From the NCBI GenBank assembly GCA_964006375.1, contig OZ023269.1, positions 132,238,047 through 132,302,046 on the forward strand: 64,000 nucleotides of DNA. Direction: 5' to 3'. The DNA comes from Tillus elongatus (lineage: Eukaryota; Arthropoda; Insecta; Coleoptera; Cleridae). Positions 35,550 to 46,845 of the stretch are shown here, piece after piece; positions within the stretch are counted from its first letter, which is position 1; each line of letters starts with the position of its first letter. A program made the translations under genes and the position numbers. A model generated the notes under the pieces. The model saw only the letters and a program-made list of their open reading frames with translations, was not told where the DNA came from and did not search any database.

Positions 35550-35555
35550 TTTATT
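35550..35555 (-). terminator. Poly(A) signal for the FCHO gene
   Basis: AATAAA on the minus strand (TTTATT on plus), about 130 nt past the stop codon at 35684. The resulting 3' UTR would be short. Confidence 0.5.
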
Positions 35556-35683
35556 GGTTATAAAATAGCTTCATAAACTATATATAATATATATGCTATA
35601 TAACATGGAAATGTCATAAATAAAAATAAATGACGTACAAATATTAATGAACCATTGTATTGCACAGATGATATGTGGGAATG

Positions 35684-36023
35684 CTAGCAATGTGGGTCTC
35701 CAGTAGACGACACAGTGCTATGAGCTGTAGAGCCTGTAGATGGCGTTGCTGTGCCTGAACTAAATTTCAACTCACCATCGCAGATGTATTTTCCAGAGAT
35801 AAATCTACGTTTGACTAGAGACAGTCTGTAACCTGGACCTACTAACTGGAAGTCTATGCCAGAAAGAGTAGTTCCTTCACAGTTGAATGCTGCTGAGATT
35901 GTCTGTAGACTGCTTGGGCCATTATCCACGTCCAGACGGGCTAACATTGAACCCACACCATGATTTTCTGAATGTTGTGACAGCTCAGTGTACTTCCAAA
36001 CTATACGATTTGTTTCTGCTGAC
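35684..36023 (-). CDS. FCHO: FCHO-family protein, last exon (end of mu-homology domain)
   Basis: The acceptor is GTTTTAG at 36024; a leftover TG from the previous exon plus G completes a Trp codon. It reads [60 protein letters not shown] and [20 protein letters not shown], then a Ser/Thr tail and TAG at 35684-35686. The S-GxxxxLVGxGYRxSLxKxRFxxGKY block is the conserved C-terminal end of the mu-homology domain of FCHO1/FCHO2/Syp1 proteins. These nucleate clathrin-coated pits at the plasma membrane and bind Eps15, Dab2 and AP-2. This is the gene's 3' end. Confidence 0.93.
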
Positions 36024-36043
36024 CTAAAACCACAAAATTAAGG

Positions 36044-36330
<287 letters not shown>

Positions 36331-36489
36331 GAGAAAGCTTTTTGAAAACGCCAGGTTTTTGTAAGCATCAGAGTAACTGGAATGAGACTTTTCATGTGGC
36401 TAAAAATAGTGCAAATAAACCTATGTTTTGAATTTTTGGTACACAATATTTAGAGTTTTTTCCAAATTGAAAATAAAATCCCAAGGACA

Positions 36490-36595
36490 TGTGTTGATAC
36501 GACTTAGTGGTTAAAGCCCAATGCCTGACAGATAGAGTAGTTAACTGCCACGCATCGATTGATTCATGCAACAGGTATAAACCATACATCAACGG
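36490..36595 (+). repeat. tRNA-like dispersed repeat (SINE-like), inverse match at 55080-55212
   Basis: CTTAGTGGTTAAAGCCCAAT fits an A box (TGGTTAAAGC); GATTGATTC could be a degenerate B box. The reverse complement matches 55100-55210 (GTTGATGTATGATTTATGCC, GTTAACTACTGTGTCTGTCA). Two copies establish it as a repeat; tRNA origin is inferred. Confidence 0.5.
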
Positions 36596-36609
36596 TAACC
36601 AAACTAAAT

Positions 36610-36670
36610 TGAGCCACAATAGACCGTTGGTCGCGGTGGAAGGTCCGGTATGGACCACTCACAAACAACC
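36610..36670 (+). mobile_element. 61-bp 3' tip of an R1/LOA-like LINE
   Basis: Bracketed by a 14-bp exact duplication TAACCAAACTAAAT (36596-36609 and 36671-36684). The insert (GAGCCACAATAGACC ... TGGTCGCGGTGGAAGG ... GGTATGGACCACTCAC, ending CAACC) matches the 3' UTR of the LINE at 39985-40331 read on its own strand. Only the tail was copied. Confidence 0.85.
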
Positions 36671-36684
36671 TAACCAAACTAAAT

Positions 36685-37730
36685 GGTGGTGCTCTATCAG
36701 ATGAGGTCCTCGTCTTGTCTGGGGTACCACAGGGATAACATATAGGTCCCGTTCTCTTCAATCTTTTTATTAATGATGTTGTGAGTTGTTTTGAGTCATC
36801 GAAATGTTTAATGTATGCAGATGATTGAAGTTTTTTCTGAAGCTGTCCATGGTGTTAACACTTTGCAACATGATCTCGACAATTTGACTCGCTGGTGCAG
36901 TTTAAACTTGTTGTCACTTAATGTGGGTAAATGTAAGGTTGTGAGCTATTTTAGGGGTCAGAATCGGATTATTTATAGCTATACCATTTATAACACTGTT
37001 GGACGTTGTCACTTCAGTTGCAGATCTTGGTGTAATTTTCAAAAACGATTTGTCATTTACTCTGCATATTGATGCTGTGGTTATGAAATGTTGCAGACTT
37101 TTGGGGTTTGTTAAAAGACACACTAAACATATGACTGACAGAAGGTCAATCACTAGTTTGTATACATCCTTGGTTCGAAGTAATATTGAGTATTGTTGTG
37201 TTGTATGGTTTCCATCCTATGCTTGCCACATTAATCGTATTGAAAGGGTACAAAACAAATTTGTTAAGTACCTTCTTTATAAGCATCACTTTCTTTGTCA
37301 AGATATTGGGTATGATGTCAGATTGCTTCTTTGTGGTATGGTCAGTCTCAAAGAGTGACGTGAGTATTTTTCATTGATGTTTATATATAAGTTAATTAAT
37401 GGTCTCATTGACTGTAATGATCTGCTCGAGTTGGTCCTTTTCCATGTTCCACCACGCTCAACTCGCCAACAACAACTTCTTTTTGAGCGAACACACAGGA
37501 CCAACCATGGATGTAACAGTTTCATGGATAGATTGTTGCATAATTATAATGCTAATTTTTCTAATTGTGATATCTTTTATATTGCTATGTCTAGGATGAA
37601 AACTGTCTTAAGACTGTGATTTTGTTACTTTGAATTATTTATTTTTTTGGTTTTATTTTTAAGTACCATTTGGAATTTTTTAATTCTGTAGGTGCAAATT
37701 TAAATAAATAAATAAGTAAATATATACCAG
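36685..37730 (+). pseudogene. CR1-like LINE, 5'-truncated reverse transcriptase
   Basis: SGVPQG (then a stop), PVLFNLFINDVVSCFESSKC, LMYADD near 36818 (the catalytic box, followed by a stop), TLQHDLDNLTRWCSLNLLSL, VADLGVIFKNDLSFTLHIDA, VKRHTKHMTDRRSITSLYTS, LVRSNIEYCCVVWFPSYACH, and a C-terminal RTHRTNHGCNSFMDR block. At least two stops and two frame changes. The 3' end is a simple TAAATAAATAAATAAG tail, typical of CR1-like elements that lack poly(A). It lies in the last FCHO intron. Confidence 0.85.
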
Positions 37731-38150
37731 GCATAAAACATACTACTCGAAATAACAATCGTGAAATCTCAGCCGCAATTATGGAAAATGACAGACAACA
37801 TGAAATTAAAAATTTGCCAAGTGATTGTTATTTAACTGGGAGATTCAATCAATTATTAAAAGACAATATATTTGTAGCTTTATGAACGGCCTCAAATACA
37901 GGGCAGCATAGATATATTATGCTGTCGCATAATACAGTAGAAACGTAAACAAAATCAAGCAGTCTCTATGAAAATGATTCTAAAATAGTTTCTTTTATCT
38001 TTAACTTAAACATAAGACATCATATAAGACCGAAACAGTCGTGGGATGTGTTTTAATGGTGATTCTGCTAATTCTGTAATTAATTGTTACATATACTTTG
38101 AATATAATATCCCCTGCATGAAGCTGATCTAATGTATCATGCAAACAAAA
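37731..38150. other. Intron sequence without recognised element
   Basis: Nothing recognised; part of the FCHO intron between 36024 and 39127. Confidence 0.5.
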
Positions 38151-38154
38151 CGTT

Positions 38155-38235
38155 ATATGACGTATGCCTAAATGGCCTCATAAGCAGAAGGTTATGCGAT
38201 CGAATCCAGCTCGATGAATGTATGTTTTTTTATGT
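38155..38235 (+). other. tRNA-like sequence (decayed tRNA or SINE head)
   Basis: A good B box, GATCGAATCC, lies near 38197-38206, with TGGCCTCATAAGC near 38172 in A-box position and a T-rich stretch after. The acceptor stem is not convincing, so a functional tRNA is unlikely. Confidence 0.35.
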
Positions 38236-38574
38236 TATATTTTTACATTTGGAGAAACAATAGTGCACAGATTTCATACGTTTTGAACAAGATCTCATTT
38301 CTGTTTAAAACGCCTAAATAAGTTTGTCACTTTTGAGTCTGAAATTATAATTTTGCCATTGTTGGTATTGAAAAAACCGGTTTGATTAGGTTCACTAAAA
38401 CGAAATCATACCGGCGATTAATAAGGAAAAATGACTGCTATGCTTATAGTTTGGCAGATACTTTAGTTTTCTAAATATAAATTAAGTTTCATTCTGGAAA
38501 TCTTTTGTATAACTTTAATGAAATTTGTAATACAAGTTTCTTTAAAAGAGACTATCTACAGATATAGAAAAACT

Positions 38575-38842
38575 TTATTCTTTAGCTTCATAGAAAATTG
38601 AGTTTTGGACATTTTTCTCAAAAGGAGTTGGAACGCAAGATTTTGTTGATAATAGAGAGATATCGATGGTACACTTTCGAAAGAATTCTTCAAATGTGCA
38701 CGTACTAGGACCTCTAAAATCGATCTTTAAGGTCTGTAAGTTTAAAGTATTAACTTTACTAATATGCTGTATAATAATAGTGTACAATTCTTATGAAAAT
38801 TCGCTACTATAACACACTTGCTGCATCCCGAATAATTTTTTT
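38575..38842 (-). repeat. AT-carrier repeat, partial copy F (no AT tract)
   Basis: On the minus strand: GGGATGCAGCAAGTGTGTTA and TAGCGAATTTTCATAAG at the head, and a block near 38660-38720 related to the GGTCCTAG...GCGC...CATTTG tail of the family. No (AT)n is present. Confidence 0.6.
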
Positions 38843-39004
38843 AAGTATTTACTACATTGCGATGTAGGCGATTTTCATGTAGTTTCCGGTTATTGATTAC
38901 AAGCCGTAAAAAACAGGCCGTATTTACTTTACTTACAATACAGTCCTCTTGAAATCCGTTTTTATTTGTTCCGCTTTACTTTTACTTATTTTTACAACTA
39001 AAAG

Positions 39005-39123
<119 letters not shown>

Positions 39124-39127
39124 TTAC

Positions 39128-39330
39128 CATTGTGCCAGGGGTTTAGAATTAAAATTTTTAACGCCTCCATCTACTGGAACAGCCACGGTAACATTTAGTA
39201 AAGGAGTCGGTGAACTCATGGCATGCGAATTATATTTGTAATCTACTTTTAAATCAGTATGAGAATTTGTACACTTCCAATAAGCCACCAGCTGAAACGG
39301 GCATGAATTAGCACCTGGTTTTGGTTTTAT
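39128..39330 (-). CDS. FCHO: FCHO-family protein, mu-homology domain exon
   Basis: Acceptor TTTTCAG at 39331, donor ATG|GTAAGT at 39127. It reads [60 protein letters not shown] and [23 protein letters not shown] and the NSKPLAQW block are hallmark FCHO mu-homology strands. The 5' junction is phase 0 and the 3' junction falls inside the Trp codon. Confidence 0.93.
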
Positions 39331-39972
39331 CTGAAAACAAAAATTACATTTGAATATATAAACATAAACCAGAATATTTTAGAGGTTGTAACTTATTACA
39401 CACCTTGCGACTCTCAGCTTTATTATGATTGTCACAATAATAACATTAATATTACCTCATTCAATGAATTCCGTCCTTCTTTTCCTTAGTCTAAGGTTAT
39501 ACTGTATTGATAGTCGAAGACTGTAGTCAATAATGTCTTACCACCTTATTCAATGAATTCTGTCCTGCTTTTCCTTAGTCTAAGGCTACACGGTATTGTT
39601 AGTCGAAGGCTGTAAACGATGACATTCCTCTAAATGTCATTAACGAGAAAGGGCCCTATATAACCACGCCGCCTCCTTCTCTGCTTAATAATTTTAAAAT
39701 GTTAAATCCCATCATGAGCTAGTTCAGGAGAATCAGCATGACAAAAATGGGGAGTTAATAACATAAACTTGAATAAAATGCTAGCTTGATTGCACTATAA
39801 CTGTTTTGTGAATTGCTTTGATTGATGCATCTCTGTTTTATGGTAACTTGCAACGATGTTCACGTACCTTATCATTAACAAATAAAAGTTGTATTTTTAA
39901 TAAACTAAACTCAAATGAACCTTGTATTTACTGTGAACACGTCGCAAGCTTCCTTATATTTATAATCCTGAA
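39331..39972. other. Intron with a tandemly repeated word
   Basis: Near 39462-39610 a block is duplicated about 81 bp apart: TTCAATGAATTC(C/T)GTCCT..., TTTTCCTTAGTCTAAGG(T/C)TA and GTATTG(A/T)TAGTCGAAG(A/G)C. The rest is unremarkable. Confidence 0.6.
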
Positions 39973-39984
39973 TACAATGCACTA

Positions 39985-40331
39985 GGTTAGGTTAGGTTTT
40001 AATGTGAGTGGGCCATACCGGTCCCTCCACCGCGACCATAAGGTCTATTGTGGCTCACGCCTAATGATCTATAATATTTCGTCCAACAAAGCCAGCCTCC
40101 TGCAGAGGTCGATAATCTTTGTGGGAGAAAGTTGATCCAGATCTTCCGGAGCAAGCTTTATCTTGTCAAAGAGCAGGTATCTAGGCCTGTCCGCCGGCGG
40201 ACAGGAACACAGTATGTGCTCTGCTGTCTCATCACTCTCCATACACAGCCGGCACTCAGTTTCCTGACCGACTCCAATTCGGTGCATATGGTGCCGCGAG
40301 CGGCAGTGTCCTGTATACAGGCCGACTAGAG
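39985..40331 (-). mobile_element. 5'-truncated R1/LOA-like LINE with CCTAA-type tail
   Basis: Exact 12-bp duplication TACAATGCACTA (39973-39984 and 40332-40343). On the minus strand it encodes LYTGHCRSRHHMHRIGVGQE, then CRLCMESDETAEHILCSCPP (the C-terminal Cys/His knuckle of R1/LOA/I-type ORF2), a short tail and a 3' UTR ending CCTAACCTAACCTA instead of poly(A). That tail equals the insect telomere unit (TTAGG)n. It sits in the FCHO intron between 39331 and 40553. Confidence 0.88.
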
Positions 40332-40553
40332 TACAATGCACTAAGGTGACATCGATTTTTTTTAGCTGCCTCGTTAGTAGAAAATCTAGTAAAACCTTCT
40401 TAGATGTATATCATAAATATTGAATGGCGTTCCAACGGCTATTGAGGTTCTCCCGATACATAATAAAGATAAAAATGTGGAAAAGGCGATGGTAGGTAAA
40501 GATTAAGCAAATAGCAAAAAATAATAATATTGCAACAAAAACATGACACCTAC

Positions 40554-40686
40554 CTGATATTTTAAAATATCAACGTTAAAGTATGAAGCACTAGGATTTT
40601 GTTCAGACTGTTTTTTCAGCAATGTACTTAATGCAACCATATTAAATTCTAAAACTATATAATCTGACGCAGACTGTCCACTATCT
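40554..40686 (-). CDS. FCHO: FCHO-family protein, mu-homology domain exon
   Basis: Acceptor TTTTACAG, donor CAG|GTAGGT. With the bases carried over it reads (I)DSGQSASDYIVLEFNMVALS, TLLKKQSEQNPSASYFNVDI and LKYQ. It joins in phase to the exons on both sides and matches the FCHO muHD segment that follows the N-terminal strands. Confidence 0.9.
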
Positions 40687-40799
40687 CTGTAAAAGAAAAA
40701 AAAAATAACATAATATAAACTGATTTAATTTTATCATAAAAGTCAAAATCTTTGTATCTCTAAGACATCGTTAACTTTTATTTATTTACGGGAATACCC

Positions 40800-41471
40800 A
40801 CATTATGGCGAAGTTGGATGTGAAAAATCCATTTAATTCAGCATTGTCCACTGGCATGGTCAGGAAGATAAAGCGAAGAAAAATAACACCATACTTGGTG
40901 AGATTAATTTGTAGCTACTTAGAATACAAGAGAATAATGGTCAGGGAAATCATGTCTATCGATATGACATGTGGTGTGCCACAGGCGTCGATCTTGGGGC
41001 CTATTTTGTGGAATATATATTATAACAGGGTGATGAAGATGGAGTTGTCGGAAACAATTACTACCATAGTGGTATGCAGCCCAAGCAAATAGGATATCGA
41101 AGAGGACATCTATTGGACAATCAGCAGAGTCAAGAACTAGATGCCTAAAGTTATAACCTTATAAGACAGAAGCCATTGTGTTGGTAGGCAGGCAAAAGTT
41201 AAGAACAGTACGTGTTAGAGTGGGCAATTGGAGATCACATTCCAATTAAGTATCAAATATACATATGGCAATTCTTATTATAAGCGCCGCTAAGAAAGCA
41301 GAAAGGATGGCAACAACCCTGAGACAATTAATGCCAAATATCAGGGGCTCAAAAGTAGGTAAGAGGCTAATTCTATTCAGTGTGGTGAACTCCATTATTT
41401 ATTATGGAGCTCCTTTATGGAATAAATTGGCTGCAACCCCAGTTTACAGGGCAGTATTAGAATCTAGATAA
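40800..41471 (+). pseudogene. R1-like LINE reverse transcriptase fragment
   Basis: AKLDVKNPFNSALSTGMVRK (normally LDVKNAFNS), ITPYLVRLICSYLEYKRIMV, MTCGVPQASILGPILWNIYY (motif B) in one frame; then, after frame breaks, IISAAKKAERMATTLRQLMP and NSIIYYGAPLWNKLAATPVY. The catalytic YADD region is decayed. The arrangement and words fit the R1 clade. It lies in the FCHO intron between 40687 and 41753. Confidence 0.82.
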
Positions 41472-41753
41472 TTTTTTAAAATAATCAATTAGTGAAATTT
41501 ATTTAGGAAATGCATGAAAAGTCTGATGGTTCCGATATGATAAATAAATAGGGCATAGCAAAATTACCTCCTTTTAGTTTTGTTTTAAAATAGTGTTTGA
41601 TGAAGTCGTCTATTCAAGCCAGGTTAGGTTGAGCTGGTTAGATAGAGTGCCAGGTATTAAATAGGTCAAAATTGTAAATTTTATCTGCACCTTCCATAAT
41701 TATATACATTCAAGAGTTCTTTTAGATTAAAGAGAAATTAGACAGGTACTTAC

Positions 41754-41909
41754 ATTGCTACTAACTGTTTATTGGGTAATATACTAGTTAATCTTTGAGT
41801 ATTCTTAACACGAAATACGAGTTTAGCAGGATTTGGATTATTTGCTAATATAGTTACAATTCCTGCTGGGAAAGACAGCATCATTTCTCCCGACATTTTC
41901 ACTTGACAC
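41754..41909 (-). CDS. FCHO: FCHO-family protein, mu-homology domain exon
   Basis: Acceptor TTTTACAG, donor AT|GTAAGT. It reads (K)[38 protein letters not shown] and [27 protein letters not shown] is the strongly conserved FCHO strand following FKGADxSKC. In-frame joins on both sides. Confidence 0.95.
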
Positions 41910-42805
41910 CTGTAAAACAAACAAAAAAACAAAAAGTAGTAATACATTTCAAAACTATTGTCCTCCATTTCATATTGATATATAAGAAAATTATGGCTAT
42001 GGATTGGAATGTGGTTTTGTGAGATGGTAACGTAATTTTAGAAGTGACATTAATCAAGTAGATTTTAACATATATTTGCATTTGGAATATATGCTCTAAA
42101 TTGTGTTATTCGCAAATACAAGTTTTGCTTCTTTGTGTTGCACAATGTACAAGTAATAAATAAACAAATAAATAAACAAACCATAAAAGAGAACAGACAT
42201 TTAGTAACTCTTCAAATATTGCGCGGTTATTGATACAATAAAAGGGAAACTAATATAATAAAGACTAGTACTGATTCCTTAAGAAAACAGTTTGTAAATC
42301 GGATTTACTTTTTAATTTAATTACTGACAATACAATGAATAATGCCTTAAAAGAAAGGTACCTGAAAAGTCAATGCTGGGCCCTCTATTCTTTTTACTTT
42401 AATGATAGAGTGTACAGAGCTTTGTCCTGTTGGAAGCGGTTCTAGAAGTACTTTTGTACAGAGACTTTCGTCCTGCTAGCAGGACAGCGTTCCACACATA
42501 ACGCTATCCTGCGAGCAGTACGTAGCATACCAGCGGCATTACATTGAACAAAATTTGAATTAAATATTTACTGGCATTATTTTTATGAATTGGGGTCCTG
42601 CTGGCAACATTTTTGGGTGGATTACTGACTACCTGTTGTAGCACAGCCTAAGCTGGAATCCCTTGCTGAATATGGTAGGCAAAACAATTTCTTCACGTTG
42701 TTGGGGATATAACAGCACGTACACCACAGGCACTGCACCCATAACTTGACTTTTCTTGCAAGGGCCTTACCCGACTACAAATAATGCATTTTCTTTGCAC
42801 CCATT
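41910..42805. other. Intron sequence; possible left flank of a piggyBac-like element
   Basis: Mostly unremarkable. Near 42465-42495 CGTCCTGCTAGCAGGACAGC is a near-palindrome. Similar words near 44200-44275 (GCCAGCAGGACCC, GTCCTGCTGGAAGG) suggest these are decayed end sequences of the piggyBac-like element between them. Confidence 0.4.
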
Positions 42806-42810
42806 GATGA

Positions 42811-43770
42811 TTATTCACTGCTTACTGCTATGAGTGTATGTTCTCCTGGTAACCAGACCCTTTGGCGGTGTATTGGATCTGCTGGAGCTACTGGAGTTAC
42901 TGCTACCACGCCTGCCCATGCATTATTTATTAGTTGTAATGCCAGAGATCCAGTGAAATCAGAGTGCTTTTTTGTTAAATCCTTCGTGAAATATTTGTAA
43001 GTCAAATAAGCATTAGCTTCTATAATTCCGAACATGCTGGAAAACATCCGGTGCTGCCACTTTTGAGTAATCCTGGCTTGTTCAAGGGCTAAACCACTTT
43101 GACGAATATAGTTGTGAATATAGATTGCTGGAGCACCATTAAAATACTCTTGCACAAGCTTTATTCTTTGTACTTCTTTGATAACCATTCTTCCTGTCGC
43201 ATCTGTTCTTTTTTTCTTCGCTGGTTCGCCTTGTACTACAGGTACCAATAAATGTGTGTACCCTTTTGTCACGCCAAGCTACACATACTAATTCAACAAG
43301 TGGTTCTGTAACTATAGTAGTTGCTGTGACATATTCACCTATTTCTGGTGGACAGTGACGTCTTGCTTCTTGTATTGGATAGTTTCTTGTAGCCGTTTTC
43401 ACCATTCCAAGAAAGTAGAGACCTTTCTTGTACAGTTCGATAACAGTTTTTTGATGACCAAAACCAGGAGTCACCAACAACTATTCAACCAGAACCATGC
43501 CAAGAACAAGTTAGTCTAAGCGTTGTTGCGGTTCCTGCCCGTAAATCTCTTTACCATTCCTTTCTTTGCATAGGCTGCTTCTCTTCATTTATCTCGAGAC
43601 CTATCATTATTCCACTTTACACATGCGCGATGGTTTTACATTCGCAGTCAACCCCTTTTGGCTTCTTTGAATTTTTATAACAGCTGGCATACCACCCTTT
43701 TCATTATAGAGGCCTTTTCCGTACCAAGCGAACATATATTCGTCGACTGTTAATTTGTACCCGGGTGTAA
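42811..43770 (-). pseudogene. Decayed piggyBac-like transposase
   Basis: Minus-strand pieces in order: LTVDEYMFAWYGKGLYNEKG near 43690-43760 (first acidic region), VVGDSWF near 43470 in an alternate frame (second Asp), ELYKKGLYFLGMVKTATRNY, CVAWRDKRVHTFIGTCSTRR, VQEYFNGAPAIYIHNYIRQS and MFGIIEANAYLTYKYFTKDL. The W-x-D-K-x-VH and Y-N-x-GA...H-N-x-x-RQ blocks are those of DDE_Tnp_1_7 (piggyBac) transposases. Frameshifts and stops break it. TTAA ends were not resolved. Confidence 0.8.
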
Positions 43771-44290
43771 AAATATCATTTTACTTAGTACTTCTCATAT
43801 CATAAATCAGAAAATAAAAAAGTGTGTCGTGTACGTATCACGAGCACTAACTCACTTACGCCGCTTATCTTAGTTGTGTTGGTATCGATATCCCATTCAA
43901 CAACAGCAATATTTTTGGATCTGAAAACCTTTTTTATTGTTCCTAAGCACTTTTCGGTTCTCCAGCAATCCCCAAATTGTGAAATACTCCAAGAGTGGTC
44001 ATTTTTCGTGTCGAAAGTAGTTGCTGCCGTAGAAACACATCCACTGGGCTGCATGATTCTATGTAACAACGTTAAATTGCGTCTTCTACGACAGACAAGT
44101 TCAATCCCGCGTAAAATAGAGACTAATACAGATATCGACAAAAATGTGCTATTAGAGAATTTCATTGGCTTTTAAACTGTAGGCAAATTGATACTGCCAG
44201 CAGGACCCATAAGGCTAATATATAGCAATTTCTAGCGTACTCAAATGAGTCGCTTCTGTCCTGCTGGAAGGCCGCTGTACATTCTATGAT
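43771..44290. other. Probable remainder of the piggyBac-like element
   Basis: A 121-codon open stretch on the minus strand (44165-43800) has no recognised domain. It may be the decayed N-terminal part of the transposase or of a host cDNA fragment. Low support. Confidence 0.3.
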
Positions 44291-44370
44291 TAATGTTTAG
44301 TTTCACAGCATTTGCATATTTAAGATAATTATTTTTAGATAACAAAATAACAAAAAAAAAGGAATCTTAC

Positions 44371-44710
44371 TTGGCTTCATCAGCCCCTTTAAAGTAGGAG
44401 TGAACAATCTCATGGAATGCCACAGCGAGTGGTATGGTATCTGCCATGCCGATAGTAAGAGGAGAAGGGCCCCTGGAAACTCCAACTCCAACACAAGCAG
44501 TGCGAAACTCCAAGCTACTGATACTGTCAGCTCTAGAGATGGTATTTTGTGTTCCCACAAGAGTTCTTGAGGGGTCACTACGGCGAGATGGAGGCCTTGG
44601 TATAGACATGTAACCAGATGTCGGAGTAGGGGTCTGTCGTACAGTCTGTTTTGTTGAAGAACCGCTGGAGTTCTCTTTATCACCATCTTCCGAAAATAAG
44701 TCGCCTAGAT
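44371..44710 (-). CDS. FCHO: FCHO-family protein, linker to mu-homology domain start
   Basis: Acceptor TTTTTAG, donor AA|GTAAGA. It reads (D)[78 protein letters not shown] and [16 protein letters not shown]. The last part is the start of the muHD (IPLAVAF-x-E-x-x-x-YFKGAD); before it lies the Ser/Pro-rich linker that in the family carries AP-2 and other adaptor contacts. In phase with both neighbours. Confidence 0.95.
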
Positions 44711-44798
44711 CTAAAAACGAAATGATAACAATCATGTAGTGGATTTAAACGAGTTGATCAGCAATTTTTAAGTGAATATATTGAAGAATATGTCTTAC

Positions 44799-45167
44799 CT
44801 GCATACTTCGAAGACATGGAGAGAGTTGGGGAATTTAATGCCAACTGTGATGGGCTCTGCAGTGGTGCATATGGATGCGAACTGGTAGGAGTAGAAGCAT
44901 TGGAAGCCGTAGGACTCTGGTGAAAGTTTAGGCCTAGCAAATCACTACTGGGTTTACCTCCCAATTGTTGCGATACCGATTGGGATCGTTTCATTGCTAA
45001 ATCTCCCCCATCCATGTTCGATCCGCGTCTAGCAAATGTTCCACACAACGGTGTCAAATAGAGGTTCTCAACAGTGGCCCTTAACTCGTCGACTGAAGCT
45101 GACATCGGAGCAGAGCCATTGTTCAGGGGTTTTATTTCCACACGGATTTTACGTTCCCGCTCTTCAT
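44799..45167 (-). CDS. FCHO: FCHO-family protein, central linker exon
   Basis: Acceptor TTTTCTAG, donor CAG|GTAAGA. It reads (D)EERERKIRVEIKPLNNG, SVDELRATVENLYLTPLCGT, MKRSQSVSQQLGGKPSSDLL, GLNFHQSPTASNASTPTSSH and SPTLSMSSKYAG. ERKIRVEIKPLNNG with the following SVDELRATVENLxL is characteristic of FCHO1/2 between the acidic Ser patch and the muHD. Probably disordered, with many Ser-Pro sites. Confidence 0.95.
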
Positions 45168-45548
45168 CTAGAAAAAAAAAAAAAAAGATAACCTAAAAAA
45201 TTTAGCCGATACCCTACAGATTAGCTGATGTGGGAGAAGACGTAGAGGGTTGTAAAACACATGGATGTCTTTTAATATCAGTAGAGCTTGTAAAAATAGC
45301 CTCAGGGATGTACTGACAGTGTGGCATTTTAAAAACATTTAAAGGTCCCATTTCCATTGCTGTAGATTAATGTAGTGACATGCTATGTCAGTTTTTTTAA
45401 ATTTAGTTTTCCAATTAAGTCCACACATTAATCGTTACCATAATGCACTTGCTGCATCAATGTTTTCTTCCATGCAAGGAAGTATTAAATAACCATAAAT
45501 CAGTCAACTTTATACAGTTCACTGCCATAAAATAGCAATTTAATCTTA
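45168..45548. other. Intron sequence
   Basis: Contains a short trace of the AT-carrier head near 45430-45460 (TTACCATAATGCACTTGCTG on plus). Nothing else recognised. Confidence 0.45.
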
Positions 45549-45550
45549 TG

Positions 45551-46836
45551 TGCGAGGGCGGGTGAATATGTCCGTGACTTTTTGAATTTCCCGCCTCTTC
45601 GCAGGAAGGGCAACACTGCTCCTGCCAACAAGTATCTGTCAGTTGACTCCTGTCAAATTTTAAACAAGCTGCGTCATTTAGTTTGTGTTAGATAGCCATT
45701 GAAAGCAGGCAACCTCTAAAGTTATAACGAAAATCGAAAAGTGTGCTCATCAAACATTATATTTTGCAGAAAAAATCATCACTCAAACCAAGGCTAAGCT
45801 TGATAAATACCATGGGGACTCTGCACCATCAATTTCCACCGCAAAAAAGTGGTTTACTGAATTTCGTTGCGGCCGTACAAGCACAAATCATGCCGAACCT
45901 TATAGACGCCCAGTTAATTTTACTACACCCGAAACAATTGAAAAAATTCACAATATGGTGTTGGCCGATCGCAGATTGAAAGTGCGGGAGATTGTGAAAG
46001 CCATAGGTATATCACAAGGCTCAGTGGTTTCGATTTTGCATGATCACTTGGGTATGAGAAAGCTATCCGCAAGATGGGTGCTGAGTCTGCTCACAATCGA
46101 CTACAAACTCAATCGTGTGATAATTTTGAAGGAGTGTTTGGCGTTGTTCAACCGCAATAGGGACGAGTTTTTTACGCCGTTTCGTAACCGTGGACGAAAC
46201 ATGGATTCGCTACAACACCCAGATACCAAGCAGCAGCCAAAACAGTGGGTTTCTCCTTGCGAATCGACGCCGAAGAAGGCCAAGGTGGGTTTGTCAGCCT
46301 ATGAAGTCATGGCGATCGTTTCTTGGGATGTATGCGGTATAATCCACATTGATTACCTTCAAAAGGGAAGAACAATCAATGACGAATATTATACCAACTT
46401 ATTCGACCGATTCAATGACGATTTGAAGAAAAAAACGACCGCCTTTGACCAAGAAAAAAGTTATTTTCCACCAAGACAATGCAAGGGTGCACATATGTTA
46501 GTCTCCATGGCGAAATTGCATAAATTGGGCTACGAATTGCTCCCTCATCCGCCCTATTCTCCGGATTTAGCCCCGAGTGACTATTTCTTGTTTCCAAACT
46601 TAAAGAAATGGCTCGGCAGAAAGCGATTTGACTCCAATGATGAAATCATCTCACAAATAAATACCTATTTTGAGGACCTCGACAAATCTTATTTTTTAAA
46701 GGGATAAAAAAATTGGAGAAACGTTGGACTAAGTGTATAGAGCTCAAAGGAGACTATGTTGAAAAATAAAACGATTTTTTGTCAAAAAACCTGTGTTTCA
46801 TTCAAAAAGTCACGGACTTATTGACGCGCCCTCGTA
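45551..46836 (+). mobile_element. Mariner element with frameshifted transposase
   Basis: Imperfect TIRs: GCGAGGGCGGGTGAATATGT CCGTGACTTTTTGAA at 45552-45586 against TTCAAAAAGTCACGGACTTA TTGACGCGCCCTCG at 46801-46834. The transposase runs from about 45720: early frames, then VLADRRLKVREIVKAIGISQ and HLGMRKLSARWVLSLLT. VTVDETWIRYNT sits in an alternate frame near 46182 (first Asp). KKAKVGLSAYEVMAIVSWDV follows, then FPPRQCKGAHMLVSMAKLHK (second Asp lost in the FHQDNAPAH position), PPYSPDLAPSDYFLFPNLKK (third Asp) and FEDLDKSYFLKG. Frameshifts inactivate it. Confidence 0.92.
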
Positions 46837-46845
46837 TATAATTAC

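Noticed and set aside
39983..40000. Telomeric (TTAGG)n array
   Set aside because: Only about two and a half units, inside a LINE insertion bounded by a target duplication.
43822..44175. 117-codon plus-strand ORF
   Set aside because: Antisense of a region probably belonging to the piggyBac-like element; no domain and no splice signals.
45955..46707. Host SETMAR-like gene
   Set aside because: No SET domain, frameshifts in the catalytic region and flanking mariner TIRs; it is a dead mariner.
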